DNA from: Pseudomonas sp. 8Z
GTDB taxonomy: Bacteria; Pseudomonadota; Gammaproteobacteria; Pseudomonadales; Pseudomonadaceae
Length of the DNA: 64,000 nucleotides
Direction of reading: 5' to 3'
NCBI RefSeq assembly: GCF_902506535.1
Contig: NZ_LR733827.1
Location: forward strand, 712,805-776,804
Shown here: one piece after another, positions 9,385-18,949 of the stretch
Layout: each line of letters opens with the position of its first letter
Position numbering within the stretch: the stretch's first letter is position 1
Made by a program: the position numbers and the translations under genes
Notes under the pieces: generated by a model
What the model was told of the DNA's origin: nothing
What the model saw: only the letters and a program-made list of their open reading frames with translations
Databases searched by the model: none

Positions 9385-9428
9385 TCCAAACAAGCGAAGC
9401 GGATGAATCAAACCTGAACGAGACCGAC

Positions 9429-10346
9429 ATGCTTGAGCTACGCCACCTGAAAACCCTGCACGCCCTGCGCGAAACCGACAGCCTGGTCGAAGCCGCCGAC
9501 CGCCTGCACCTTACCCAGTCGGCCCTCTCCCACCAATTCAAGGAACTGGAAGAGCGCCTGGGGCTGCAACTTTTCGTGCGCAAGACCAAGCCGGTGCGCT
9601 TCACCAGCGCTGGCCTGCGCCTGCTGCAATTGGCCGACGCCGTGCTACCGCTGCTACGCGGCACCGAACGCGACCTGGCGCGCCTAGCCGGCGGTACTGC
9701 AGGCAGACTGCACATGGCCATCGAGTGCCATAGCTGCTTCCAGTGGTTGATGCCGACCATCGACCAGTTCCGCGACGCCTGGCCAGAAGTCGAACTGGAC
9801 CTGGCCTCCGGCTTCTCCTTCGCTCCGCTACCCGCACTGGCACGTGGCGACCTCGACCTGGTGGTGACATCCGACCCGATCGAACTGGCCGGGATCACCT
9901 ACGTCCCGCTGTTTACTTATGAAGCCATGCTGGCCGTAGCCAACCAGCACCGCCTAGCCAACAAAGCCTTCATCCAGCCGCAAGACCTGATCAGCGAAAC
10001 CCTGATCACCTACCCTGTCGAACGCGACCGATTGGACATCTTCACCCGCTTCCTTGAACCAGCCGACATCGAGCCCGCCCAGGTTCGCACCTCGGAACTG
10101 ACAGTGATGATGATGCAACTGGTGGCCAGCGGCCGCGGCGTATGCGGCCTGCCCAACTGGGCCCTGCACGAATACAGCTCACGCGGCTATGTCAGCGCCA
10201 AACGACTAGGGGAAAAGGGGCTGTACGCCACGCTCTATGCCGCCATCCGTAGCGACATGCTCGACGCCCCTTTCATGCGCGACTTCCTACTCACCGCCAA
10301 GGACACCTCCTTCGCCAGCCTGGAAGGCGTCAGCGTCGCCCGTTGA
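9429..10346 (+). CDS. metR: LysR-type regulator of methionine synthesis MetR
   Basis: 305 residues. The N-terminal winged HTH (residues 1-60; LKTLHALRETDSLVEAADRL, then LTQSALSHQFKELEERLG) is followed by a periplasmic-binding-like effector domain from about residue 90. MetR binds TGAA-N5-TTCA sites and uses homocysteine as co-inducer to activate metE and other met genes. Divergence from metE and a perfect box in between support the assignment over a generic LysR call. A strong terminator (10360-10406) follows directly. Confidence 0.92.
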   Translation: MLELRHLKTLHALRETDSLVEAADRLHLTQSALSHQFKELEERLGLQLFVRKTKPVRFTSAGLRLLQLADAVLPLLRGTERDLARLAGGTAGRLHMAIECHSCFQWLMPTIDQFRDAWPEVELDLASGFSFAPLPALARGDLDLVVTSDPIELAGITYVPLFTYEAMLAVANQHRLANKAFIQPQDLISETLITYPVERDRLDIFTRFLEPADIEPAQVRTSELTVMMMQLVASGRGVCGLPNWALHEYSSRGYVSAKRLGEKGLYATLYAAIRSDMLDAPFMRDFLLTAKDTSFASLEGVSVAR

Positions 10347-10359
10347 ACAAAAACCTTCC

Positions 10360-10406
10360 GCCAGACATACAAAAGCCCTCACTAAGAGGGCTTTTGTATG
10401 TCTGGC
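10360..10406 (+). terminator. Strong intrinsic terminator after metR
   Basis: A perfect 21-bp stem with a 5-base loop (arms 10360-10380 and 10386-10406), starting GCCAGACATACAAAAGCCCTC. The inner part has an A tract on one arm and a T tract on the other, so it can act in both directions. Confidence 0.85.
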
Positions 10407-10525
10407 ATAGCAACAACTTAGCCAGGGGAATTAGTACCGAGCTAACGAAGTGCATGGGGTCGGCATCCTGCCTGTTGACCACTTCGTTAGCCCAGTAACC
10501 GGAGAGTATTTCATCGCATGTCCAT

Positions 10526-10882
10526 GTGCCAAGCCTAAATTTCACTGAGCACCACAACTCCCGTTCACCGGATGAACGATTCGGCATGGAAGAAAGCCAG
10601 GGTCAAAGCAGCGAAGAAGTTCCAGAAGCGTTTTCTGGCCCTGCTCCAGCGTGTTTTGCTGCAATCCGCGTTCACGATCTGAAGCACACCTTCGGCCGAA
10701 GACTTCGGGCTGCTGGGGTAACGGAGGAAGACAGGAAGGCTCTGCTGGGGCACAAGAACGGTAGCATCACCAGTCACTACTCAGCCGCCGAGTTGGGCAA
10801 ACTGATCGATGAAGCCAACAGGATTTCGGCCACCGACTCGCGCGAGCCGACCCTGAAGATTTTGAGGAGGATGGCAGCATGA
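10526..10882 (+). pseudogene. C-terminal remnant of a tyrosine recombinase (phage/island integrase)
   Basis: The frame encodes about 118 residues of which only the second half is recognisable. VHDLKHTFGRRLRAAGV carries the H-x-x-R of the catalytic domain, KALLGHKNGSITSHYSAAEL carries the second histidine (LLGH) and the nucleophilic tyrosine (SHY). The N-terminal DNA-binding domain and the first catalytic arginine are missing, and the first 40 residues look unrelated. It lies 73 bases from the 3' end of tRNA-Pro, the position expected for an integrase next to its tRNA attachment site. It is best read as the last trace of a lost island. Confidence 0.8.
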
Positions 10883-10911
10883 AAAAATCCCCGCAAAAGT
10901 CCCTGAAACAA

Positions 10912-10940
10912 AAAAGCCTGATCATCACTGACCAGGCTTT
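10912..10940 (-). terminator. Terminator of the tRNA-Pro transcript
   Basis: On the minus strand AAAGCCTG and CAGGCTTT form an 8-bp stem with a 12-base loop, followed by a run of T. It lies 16 bases past the tRNA 3' end. Confidence 0.7.
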
Positions 10941-10955
10941 AATGTAGGGATTTGT

Positions 10956-11032
10956 TGGTCGGGACGGAGTGATTCGAACACTCGACCCCTTGCACCCCAT
11001 GCAAGTGCGCTACCGGGCTGCGCTACGCCCCG
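10956..11032 (-). tRNA. tRNA-Pro (anticodon GGG)
   Basis: 77 nt with encoded CCA. The acceptor stem is CGGGGCG with CGTCCCG, the anticodon arm is CTTGC-ATGGGGT-GCAAG giving anticodon GGG, and the T arm contains GTTCGAATC. Next to it is an integrase remnant, suggesting use as an attachment site. Confidence 0.95.
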
Positions 11033-11064
11033 ACTGTGTTTTCGGAACCCCGAAAACGGGTTGA

Positions 11065-11094
11065 ACTATACATTAAGCTTTTGAAATAAGGCAA
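11065..11094 (-). promoter_or_regulatory. Putative sigma-70 promoter of tRNA-Pro
   Basis: On the minus strand TTGCCT (11089-11094) is followed after 18 bases by TATAGT (11065-11070), about 30 bases upstream of the tRNA. The -35 overlaps an inverted repeat AAATAAGGCAA/TTGCCTTATTT (11084-11114) that may end the upstream merR-like gene. Confidence 0.5.
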
Positions 11095-11108
11095 CTTTTT
11101 CTTTTGCC

Positions 11109-11465
11109 TTATTTCCGTAGGACCAACAAAACATCTTCAAGCTCGGCAATCATTTGCTTGATCAATTGCCGATATTGAGTCGTGTCATCTTTAGCTTCAT
11201 CACCGGACAAGCGCTGTCGTGCACCGCCAATAGTAAAGCCTTGATCGTAGAGCAACGCCCGAATCTGCCGAATCATCAGCACATCTTGACGCTGATAATA
11301 GCGGCGGTTACCCCGCCGCTTGACCGGGTTCAACTGTGGGAATTCCTGCTCCCAATAGCGCAGAACGTGAGGTTTGACCGCGCAGAGCTCGCTGACTTCA
11401 CCGATGGTGAAATAGCGTTTGCCGGGAATTGCCGGTAATTCGTCGTTATGACTTGGTTCCAGCAT
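11109..11465 (-). CDS. MerR-family transcriptional regulator
   Basis: 118 residues. The N-terminal MerR HTH ([20 protein letters not shown], then YWEQEFPQL and RRGNRRYY) is followed by a short helical dimerisation segment. There is no cysteine cluster for metal binding, so this is the short MerR type always found after ihfA in Pseudomonas (PA2737-like); its targets are unknown. Its start lies inside the last codons of ihfA (20-base overlap), so it is translationally coupled as the last gene of the thrS-pheT-ihfA operon. An inverted repeat around its stop (11084-11114) may terminate the operon. Confidence 0.9.
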   Translation of the reverse strand: MLEPSHNDELPAIPGKRYFTIGEVSELCAVKPHVLRYWEQEFPQLNPVKRRGNRRYYQRQDVLMIRQIRALLYDQGFTIGGARQRLSGDEAKDDTTQYRQLIKQMIAELEDVLLVLRK

Positions 11466-11748
11466 AGGCCTCGACCCTGGCTTTCAATTTTTGCCCTGGA
11501 CGAAAAGTGACCACACGACGAGCCGTGATTGGAATCTCTTCCCCTGTTTTCGGGTTACGGCCAGGTCGCTGGCGCTTATCGCGCAAGTCGAAATTACCAA
11601 ACCCGGAAAGCTTGACCTGTTCATTCAGCTCAAGAGCCTGGCGGATCTCTTCAAAAAACAGCTCCACCAGCTCCTTGGCTTCCCGTTTGTTCAGGCCCAG
11701 CTCTTCATACAGACGCTCGGCCATCTCAGCTTTCGTCAGAGCCCCCAT
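11446..11748 (-). CDS. ihfA: Integration host factor subunit alpha
   Basis: 100 residues, the standard length. It starts [20 protein letters not shown] and contains the HU/IHF DNA-bending arm ([19 protein letters not shown]) with the intercalating proline in RNPKTG. IHF is a heterodimer with IhfB that bends DNA at specific sites in recombination, replication and sigma-54 promoters. The gene follows pheT with 3 bases between them, the conserved arrangement in gammaproteobacteria, and overlaps the next gene by 20 bases. Confidence 0.98.
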   Translation of the reverse strand: MGALTKAEMAERLYEELGLNKREAKELVELFFEEIRQALELNEQVKLSGFGNFDLRDKRQRPGRNPKTGEEIPITARRVVTFRPGQKLKARVEAYAGTKS

Positions 11749-11751
11749 ACG

Positions 11752-14130
11752 CTACTTCCTTAACGTGGCGTTGAACCTTTGTTCGAGGCAAGTGATGATA
11801 TTTTGCGTGGTAGCACTTACCTCATCGTCGTTAAGAGTGCGTGATGGATGTTGCCAGGTCAAGCCAACGGCAAGGCTTTTTCTATGAGGATCAATGCCTT
11901 TACCGTGATAGACGTCAAATAGCTTGAGGTCCGTCAAGCATTCCCCAGCCGTCTCACGGATCACCGCTAAAACACTTTCAGCCGACTGCTCGCGATCAAC
12001 AAGCAATGCCAGATCGCGCCGGACCTCAGGGAAACGCGACAGCTCGCTGAACGCAGGCATACGTCCGGCGGCTACCTCTGCCAACACCAACTCGAAAAGG
12101 AATACTGGCTGATCAAGACCCAAGGTATTGGCCAGCTCTGGATGCAATGCACCAATAAAACCAACCAGGCGCCCCTCTCGCTCAACACGAGCGGTTTGCC
12201 CCGGATGCAGAGCAGGATGCTCACCCGCAACGAAACTAAAGGCATCGGCGGCACCTGCATAACCAAGCAACGCTTCGACATCGGCCTTCAGGTCGTAGAA
12301 GTCTACGCTGTCACGCGTATTGGCCCAGCCTTCCGGCTGACGGTTACCCGTGATAACGCCGGCGAGCATAGATTCTTGCTGCAAGCCTTCTAACTGCCCC
12401 ACGAAACGAAGGCCGCTCTCGAACAGCCGCACACGCGACTGCTGGCGGTTGAGGTTATGCTGCAACGCCTTGACCAAGCCCGGCCACAAGGACGAACGCA
12501 TGGCAGCCATATCGGCAGAAATCGGATTAGCTAGCTGCAACGGCTGGATGCCCGGAGCAAACAACTCGAACAACTTAGGATCAATGAAGCTGTAGGTGAT
12601 CGCCTCCTGATAACCACGAGCGACCAACAAGCGGCGTAGAGCTGGCAGTTCAGCGCGAGCCTCTGCCTTGGACTGCGGAGCCAGACGGGCTTGCGGGTAG
12701 CGTACAGGCAAGCGGTTATAGCCGTACAAGCGCCCCAGCTCTTCGATCAAGTCGACTTCCAGGCTGATATCGAAGCGGTGACTCGGCACGCTGACCAGCC
12801 ACTCGCCTGCGCCCTGAGCGGTGACGCCCAGCCCCAGACCAGTCAGCAGGCGCTCGACCTCTGCAGCGTCCATGTCCAGCCCCAGCATCTGCCGGATACG
12901 CTCGGCGCGCAGGGTAATTGGCGCGTTCTGCGGCAAATATTCGCTACTGACGACCTCAATGACCGGCCCCGCTTCGCCGCCGACGATGTCCAGCAAAAGC
13001 GCAGTAGCACGCTCAATGGCATTGCGCGCCAGTTGCCAGTCGACGCCACGCTCAAAACGATGCGAAGAATCGGTGTGCAGGCCGTAAGAGCGCGCCTTAC
13101 CAGCAATCGCAATGTTGTCGAAGAAAGCGCTTTCCAGGAACAGGTCCCGCGTCTTGCTGCTAACGCCGCTATGCTCGCCTCCCATCACACCAGCAATCGC
13201 CAAGGCACGCTGATGATCAGCAATGACTAGAGTGTCGGCACGCAAGCTGACCTCCTGACCGTCGAGCAGAACCAGCTTCTCACCCTCCACGGCCGGACGC
13301 ACACGGATACCGCCATTAATCTCGGCAAGATCGAAAGCATGCATCGGCTGGCCCAATTCGAGCATCACATAGTTAGTGACGTCAACCGCAGGATCTATGC
13401 TGCGCACGCCTGAGCGACGCAGACGCTCAACCATCCACAATGGGGCCGCGCGTGACAAATCAACATTTCGAATAACGCGCCCCAGATAGCGTGGGCAAGC
13501 CTTGGGAGCCAGCACTTCAACTGGGCGAATTTCATCATGTACGGGAGCGGCTGCTGCAATGGCTAGCGGAGTAACCGCCGCGTCATACATAGCACCAACT
13601 TCGCGAGCCAGACCGGCGATGGACAGGCAATCACCACGGTTAGGGGTCAGGCCCAGCTCGATGCAAACGTCATCAAGGCCAAGGTATTCACGCAGGCTCT
13701 GACCAACTGGCGCATCAGCAGCCAGCTCCATCAGCCCAGCGTTGTCTTCGCTGACCTGCAGCTCGGAAGCCGAGCAAAGCATGCCGAAAGATTCCACACC
13801 ACGTAGCTTGGCCTTCTTGATTTTAAAGTCGCCCGGCAGCTCAGCGCCGACCATGGCGAACGGAATCTTGATACCTACACGGGCATTGGGCGCACCACAG
13901 ACAACCTGAAAGGTTTCACTGCCATTGCTAACCTGGCACACGCGCAGCTTGTCCGCGTCCGGATGCTGTTCCGCACCGACGATCTCACCAACTACCACAC
14001 CACTGAAGGCGCCAGCCACCGGCTGCACCGCGTCGACTTCAAGGCCGACCATGGACAGGCGCGCGACCAACTCGTCACGCGTTACTTGAGGGCTAACCCA
14101 GCTACGCAGCCACTGTTCACTGAATTTCAT
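11752..14130 (-). CDS. pheT: Phenylalanyl-tRNA synthetase beta subunit
   Basis: 792 residues. The N-terminal tRNA-binding EMAP-like domain (VVVGEIVGAEQHPDADKLRV, residues ~40-155) is followed by the B3/B4 editing domain, the B5 repeat region, the catalytic-like core and the C-terminal ferredoxin-like anticodon-binding domain (FPEVRRDLALLVD). PheT with PheS forms an (alpha-beta)2 enzyme charging tRNA-Phe in the cytosol and edits Tyr-tRNA. It is 45 bases downstream of pheS and immediately upstream of ihfA. Confidence 0.98.
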   Translation of the reverse strand: MKFSEQWLRSWVSPQVTRDELVARLSMVGLEVDAVQPVAGAFSGVVVGEIVGAEQHPDADKLRVCQVSNGSETFQVVCGAPNARVGIKIPFAMVGAELPGDFKIKKAKLRGVESFGMLCSASELQVSEDNAGLMELAADAPVGQSLREYLGLDDVCIELGLTPNRGDCLSIAGLAREVGAMYDAAVTPLAIAAAAPVHDEIRPVEVLAPKACPRYLGRVIRNVDLSRAAPLWMVERLRRSGVRSIDPAVDVTNYVMLELGQPMHAFDLAEINGGIRVRPAVEGEKLVLLDGQEVSLRADTLVIADHQRALAIAGVMGGEHSGVSSKTRDLFLESAFFDNIAIAGKARSYGLHTDSSHRFERGVDWQLARNAIERATALLLDIVGGEAGPVIEVVSSEYLPQNAPITLRAERIRQMLGLDMDAAEVERLLTGLGLGVTAQGAGEWLVSVPSHRFDISLEVDLIEELGRLYGYNRLPVRYPQARLAPQSKAEARAELPALRRLLVARGYQEAITYSFIDPKLFELFAPGIQPLQLANPISADMAAMRSSLWPGLVKALQHNLNRQQSRVRLFESGLRFVGQLEGLQQESMLAGVITGNRQPEGWANTRDSVDFYDLKADVEALLGYAGAADAFSFVAGEHPALHPGQTARVEREGRLVGFIGALHPELANTLGLDQPVFLFELVLAEVAAGRMPAFSELSRFPEVRRDLALLVDREQSAESVLAVIRETAGECLTDLKLFDVYHGKGIDPHRKSLAVGLTWQHPSRTLNDDEVSATTQNIITCLEQRFNATLRK

Positions 14131-14175
14131 ACTGACTGTTCTCCTTAAACGAATTCGATACGTGGACTACGAGCT

Positions 14176-15192
<1,017 letters not shown>

Positions 15193-15212
15193 TTACAGAC
15201 TCCAGATACGAA

Positions 15213-15245
15213 ATAGGGGAAGAGCTGTTAAGGCTCTTCCCCTAT
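15213..15245 (-). terminator. Hairpin between rplT and pheS (terminator or attenuator)
   Basis: A perfect 13-bp stem (ATAGGGGAAGAGC with its complement, 7-base loop) lies in the leader of pheST. On the minus strand it is followed only by TTTCG, so it is a weak intrinsic terminator or an attenuator. No Phe-rich leader peptide is visible near it, unlike E. coli pheL. Confidence 0.55.
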
Positions 15246-15286
15246 CTTTGACGTTGCCACCGGTTACCCGGTGATTGTCGGGGGAC

Positions 15287-15643
15287 TTAAGCCAGAACGG
15301 CCTTAGCTTTCTCGACAATCGCAGCGAACGCCGCTTTTTCGTTCACAGCCAGATCAGCCAGAACCTTACGGTCAATCTCGATCGAAGCCTTTTTCAGGCC
15401 AGCAATCAGACGGCTGTAGGACAGGCCGTTGACGCGAGCGCCAGCGTTGATACGAGCGATCCACAGAGCGCGGAACTGACGCTTGCGCTGACGACGGTCA
15501 CGGTAGGCATATTGGCCAGCCTTGATCACCGCCTGCTTGGCGACACGGAACACACGTGAACGTGCGCCGTAGTAGCCCTTAGCGAGCTTCAGAATTTTCT
15601 TGTGACGAGCACGGGCGATGACGCCACGCTTAACACGAGCCAT
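15287..15643 (-). CDS. rplT: 50S ribosomal protein L20
   Basis: 118 residues, the family length. It begins [20 protein letters not shown] with the basic extended N-terminus that threads into 23S rRNA, and ends in the globular helical domain ([13 protein letters not shown]). L20 is needed early in 50S assembly and in E. coli represses the rpmI-rplT mRNA. It is 30 bases downstream of rpmI. Confidence 0.99.
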   Translation of the reverse strand: MARVKRGVIARARHKKILKLAKGYYGARSRVFRVAKQAVIKAGQYAYRDRRQRKRQFRALWIARINAGARVNGLSYSRLIAGLKKASIEIDRKVLADLAVNEKAAFAAIVEKAKAVLA

Positions 15644-15673
15644 GAGTAATAACCTCTAAAAATCTTGACCGAA

Positions 15674-15868
15674 TTAACGAACGCGCAGCATGCGCTCGAC
15701 TTTTGCCTTGTCCGACGGATGCATCAGCTCGCTACCGCGCAGTTGACGCTTACGCTTGGTGGACATCTTGGTCAGGATGTGGCTCTTGAAAGCGTGCTTG
15801 TGCTTATAGCCCGAAGCAGTCTTCAGGAAGCGCTTTGCAGCACCGCTCTTAGTTTTCATTTTTGGCAT
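15674..15868 (-). CDS. rpmI: 50S ribosomal protein L35
   Basis: 64 residues. [20 protein letters not shown] and the basic C-terminal part ([12 protein letters not shown]) are characteristic of L35. It sits between infC (60 bases upstream) and rplT, the universal order in this group. Confidence 0.99.
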   Translation of the reverse strand: MPKMKTKSGAAKRFLKTASGYKHKHAFKSHILTKMSTKRKRQLRGSELMHPSDKAKVERMLRVR

Positions 15869-15928
15869 GTTTAGTACTCCGCATTCATTAACAACTGATA
15901 ACCATCAGGCCTGCCAGTGCCCGGGAGG

Positions 15929-16474
15929 TTATTTACGCTTCTTGGGAGCGATGACCATCATTAGCTGGCGTCCTTCCAGCTTAGGATGCTGTTCGACGGT
16001 GCCAAGCTCGATCAGGTCTTGTTCGACCCGCTTGAGCAGCTCCATCCCCAGCTCCTGGTGAGCCATCTCACGACCGCGGAATCGAAGCGATACCTTGGCC
16101 TTGTCCCCATCTTCAAGGAAACGTATCAGGTTGCGTAGTTTTACCTGATAATCCCCTTCCTCCGTCCCTGGACGAAACTTGATCTCTTTGATCTGCTGCT
16201 GATGCTGATTCTTCTTGGCAATCGCAGCCTGCTTCTTCTTCTCGAACAGGTGCTTGCCGTAGTCCATGATGCGGCAAACTGGCGGTACTGCATCAGCTGA
16301 GATCTCTACCAGATCCAACTTGGCTTCTTCAGCCACGCGCAATGCCTCATCGATCGAAACAATACCAATCTGCTCGCCATCGGCGCCGATCAGGCGCACT
16401 TCACGAGCGGTAATGTTTTCGTTGATAGGCGCCTTGGGGGCGGCCCGCTTGTCCTGTCTCATATCACGCTTAAT
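15929..16474 (-). CDS. infC: Translation initiation factor IF-3 (ATT start)
   Basis: 181 residues if started at the ATT at 16472-16474, which precedes Lys-Arg-Asp-Met and has GGAG 8 bases upstream. The in-frame ATG at 16462 lacks its own ribosome binding site. An ATT start is the well-known autoregulatory feature of infC: IF-3 rejects non-canonical starts and so represses its own synthesis. IF3-N ([20 protein letters not shown]) and IF3-C ([32 protein letters not shown]) are both present. The thrS stop is 5 bases upstream, and the infC Shine-Dalgarno overlaps that stop. Confidence 0.97.
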   Translation of the reverse strand: MKRDMRQDKRAAPKAPINENITAREVRLIGADGEQIGIVSIDEALRVAEEAKLDLVEISADAVPPVCRIMDYGKHLFEKKKQAAIAKKNQHQQQIKEIKFRPGTEEGDYQVKLRNLIRFLEDGDKAKVSLRFRGREMAHQELGMELLKRVEQDLIELGTVEQHPKLEGRQLMMVIAPKKRK

Positions 16475-16479
16475 AGTTC

Positions 16480-18402
16480 TTACTCCAAATCTTGGCGACC
16501 ACGCCGGGAAACCGTTTGCTGCAATAGCGCCATGAACTGCTCGATAGGCAAAGAGCCCATATCGACGCCTTCACGGGTACGCACAGCGACGGATCGTGTC
16601 TCGACTTCCCGATCTCCAATAACCAAGAGATAGGGAACCTTGAGCAAAGTATGCTCGCGGATTTTAAAGCCGATCTTCTCGTTTCTCAAGTCGGCCTTGG
16701 CACGGAATCCGCTTTGATTGAGCGTTTTTTCCACTTCCAGGGCGAAATCGGCCTGTTTATCGGTGATATTCATGATCACCGCCTGGATCGGCGCGAGCCA
16801 GGCCGGGAAGGAACCGGCATAGTGCTCGATCAGCATACCGATGAAGCGCTCGAAAGATCCGAGAATCGCACGATGCAGCATGACCGGGCGCTTACGGTTG
16901 TTGTCCTCGGCGATATAGCTAGCCTCAAGACGCTCCGGCAGGTTCGGGTCGTACTGCAGCGTACCACATTGCCAGTTACGCCCCAGGCAATCCTTGAGAG
17001 TGAACTCAATCTTCGGACCGTAGAAAGCCCCCTCACCCGGCTGGTATTCCCACTCTAGACCGGACTCGTTCAAGGCATCAGCCAGCGCCCCCTCGGCACG
17101 ATCCCAAAGCTCTTCAGATCCTACACGCTTGGCCGGGCGAGTCGACAGCTTCATGGAGACATCAGTGAAGCCGAAGTCACGATAGACCTGCAGCGTCAGC
17201 CTGATGAAGTCAGCCGCCTCTTTCTTGACCTGCTCCTCTGTACAGAAGATGTGTGCATCATCCTGCACAAAACCACGCACGCGCATAATACCGTGCAGCG
17301 CACCAGACGGCTCGTTACGGTGGCAGGCACCGAACTCTGCCAGGCGCAACGGCAGGTCGCGGTATGACTTCAAGCCCTGATTGAAGATCTGCACATGGCA
17401 CGGGCAGTTCATCGGCTTAACGGCGTAATCGCGGTTTTCCGACGCAGTGGTGAACATGTTTTCTGCATAGTTGGACCAGTGCCCCGAGCGCTCCCAAAGG
17501 ATGCGATCAACCACCTGCGGCGTACGCACTTCCACATAACCGTGCTCACGCTGCACTTGGCGCATGTACTGCTCCAGCACCTGATAGACAGTCCAGCCAT
17601 TAGGATGCCAGAACACCATACCCGGCGCCTCTTCCTGCAGATGGAACAGGTCGAGCTGCTTGCCAATGCGGCGATGATCGCGCTTTTCAGCCTCTTCGAT
17701 ACGCTGAATGTAGGCTGCGAGCTGCTTCTTGTCGGCCCAGGCGGTGCCATAGATGCGCTGCAACTGCTCATTCTTCGAGTCGCCGCGCCAGTAGGCACCG
17801 GAAATGCGAGTGAGTTTGAATGCTTTAAGAAAGCGGGTATTGGGCACGTGAGGGCCGCGGCACATATCCACATATTCTTCGTGATAGTACAGCCCCATGG
17901 CCTGCTCATCCGGCATGTCGTCGATCAAGCGCAACTTGTACTCTTCGCCACGCGACTTGAAGACCTCGATGACCTCGGCACGCGGCGTCATTTTCTTGAT
18001 GACGTCGTAGTCCTTGTCAATCAACTCCTTCATGCGCTGCTCAATGGCCGCCATATCTTCAGGCGTAAAAGGACGACCAATGGCGATGTCGTAGTAGAAA
18101 CCTTCCTCGATGACCGGCCCAATCACCATCTTGGCATCCGGGTAGAGCTGCTTGACCGCATGCCCAACCAGGTGCGCACAGGAGTGGCGAATGATTTCCA
18201 ACCCCTCATCATCCTTCGGCGTAATAATCTGCAGAGCCGCGTCGGCTTCGATCACATCACAGGCGTCAACCTGTTTGCCGTCGACCTTACCGGCCAGCGT
18301 GGCCTTGGCCAGGCCCGCACCAATGGATTGAGCGACCTCCAGCACGGATACCGGATGATCGTACGAACGCTGACTACCGTCGGGAAGAGTAATGATTGGC
18401 AT
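16480..18402 (-). CDS. thrS: Threonyl-tRNA synthetase
   Basis: 640 residues from ATG at 18402, chosen because AGGAGG lies 6 bases upstream and the TGS domain begins there ([20 protein letters not shown]). Domain order: TGS (1-61), the N2 editing domain with the [14 protein letters not shown] zinc-like motif (~70-225), the class II catalytic core with [10 protein letters not shown] and the [13 protein letters not shown] motif, and the C-terminal anticodon-binding domain. It charges tRNA-Thr and edits Ser-tRNA-Thr. It is the first gene of the operon running to the merR-like gene. The 250 bases upstream (18403-18654) form its leader and promoter region; I see no operator resembling the anticodon arm there. 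Confidence 0.98.
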   Translation of the reverse strand: MPIITLPDGSQRSYDHPVSVLEVAQSIGAGLAKATLAGKVDGKQVDACDVIEADAALQIITPKDDEGLEIIRHSCAHLVGHAVKQLYPDAKMVIGPVIEEGFYYDIAIGRPFTPEDMAAIEQRMKELIDKDYDVIKKMTPRAEVIEVFKSRGEEYKLRLIDDMPDEQAMGLYYHEEYVDMCRGPHVPNTRFLKAFKLTRISGAYWRGDSKNEQLQRIYGTAWADKKQLAAYIQRIEEAEKRDHRRIGKQLDLFHLQEEAPGMVFWHPNGWTVYQVLEQYMRQVQREHGYVEVRTPQVVDRILWERSGHWSNYAENMFTTASENRDYAVKPMNCPCHVQIFNQGLKSYRDLPLRLAEFGACHRNEPSGALHGIMRVRGFVQDDAHIFCTEEQVKKEAADFIRLTLQVYRDFGFTDVSMKLSTRPAKRVGSEELWDRAEGALADALNESGLEWEYQPGEGAFYGPKIEFTLKDCLGRNWQCGTLQYDPNLPERLEASYIAEDNNRKRPVMLHRAILGSFERFIGMLIEHYAGSFPAWLAPIQAVIMNITDKQADFALEVEKTLNQSGFRAKADLRNEKIGFKIREHTLLKVPYLLVIGDREVETRSVAVRTREGVDMGSLPIEQFMALLQQTVSRRGRQDLE

Positions 18403-18654
18403 GGCGCCTCCTCTCCTAGTGGTGACCCCTACCAAAGGTCACATGGGTTGGGATGAGCCAGGAAGCGATTCGGCGGCGTATCTGCCTAACGATGGCAGGA
18501 GCCCTATTACGGGCCGACCAGAACCGAACCAAGTCACTGGAAGTAAAGTTGCGAATGCTTCCAGAAAGCACCGCCCTCTGACAAGACATCCTTACGAATA
18601 TCAGGCACTTTCCTGCAGCAACCCGAAAAAACAGAACCACTAAATCGCAGGAAC

Positions 18655-18682
18655 AAAAAAGGGTCGCTAAGCGACCCTTTTT
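18655..18682 (-). terminator. Terminator of tRNA-Val
   Basis: GGGTCGC-TAA-GCGACCC with A6 on one side and T5 on the other; perfect 7-bp stem able to work in both directions, 8 bases beyond the tRNA 3' end. Confidence 0.85.
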
Positions 18683-18689
18683 ATCGATT

Positions 18690-18766
18690 TGGTAGGCACA
18701 ATTGGACTCGAACCAACGACCCCCACCATGTCAAGGTGGTGCTCTAACCAACTGAGCTATGTGCCT
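18690..18766 (-). tRNA. tRNA-Val (anticodon GAC)
   Basis: 77 nt with encoded CCA. Acceptor stem AGGCACA with TGTGCCT, anticodon arm CCACC-TTGACAT-GGTGG with anticodon GAC, T arm with GTTCGAGTC. Confidence 0.95.
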
Positions 18767-18779
18767 TCGATGGGTGCAC

Positions 18780-18807
18780 ATTCTACGCAGATCTTTTCAG
18801 GCGTCAA
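18780..18807 (-). promoter_or_regulatory. Sigma-70 promoter of tRNA-Val
   Basis: On the minus strand TTGACG (18802-18807), 16 bases, then TAGAAT (18780-18785). The boxes are the same as those of the tRNA-Glu/Gly array at 32540-32568. Confidence 0.65.
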
Positions 18808-18949
18808 CAAGTTTTTTCGCTAACCCACTGAAATAATCCATTTTTTTATCGTGAGCGCTACGCTGAATAGTTTACCCAGCTACTAGTCGGCCATTTTCAA
18901 CTCGGGTAGCATCAGGCTATTCGTAAAAAATAAAGAACAGAGGTTCAAA

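Noticed and set aside
18416..18640. 74-codon minus-strand frame ahead of thrS as a leader gene
   Set aside because: It has no ribosome binding site near its start and no recognisable protein; it more likely is the thrS leader.
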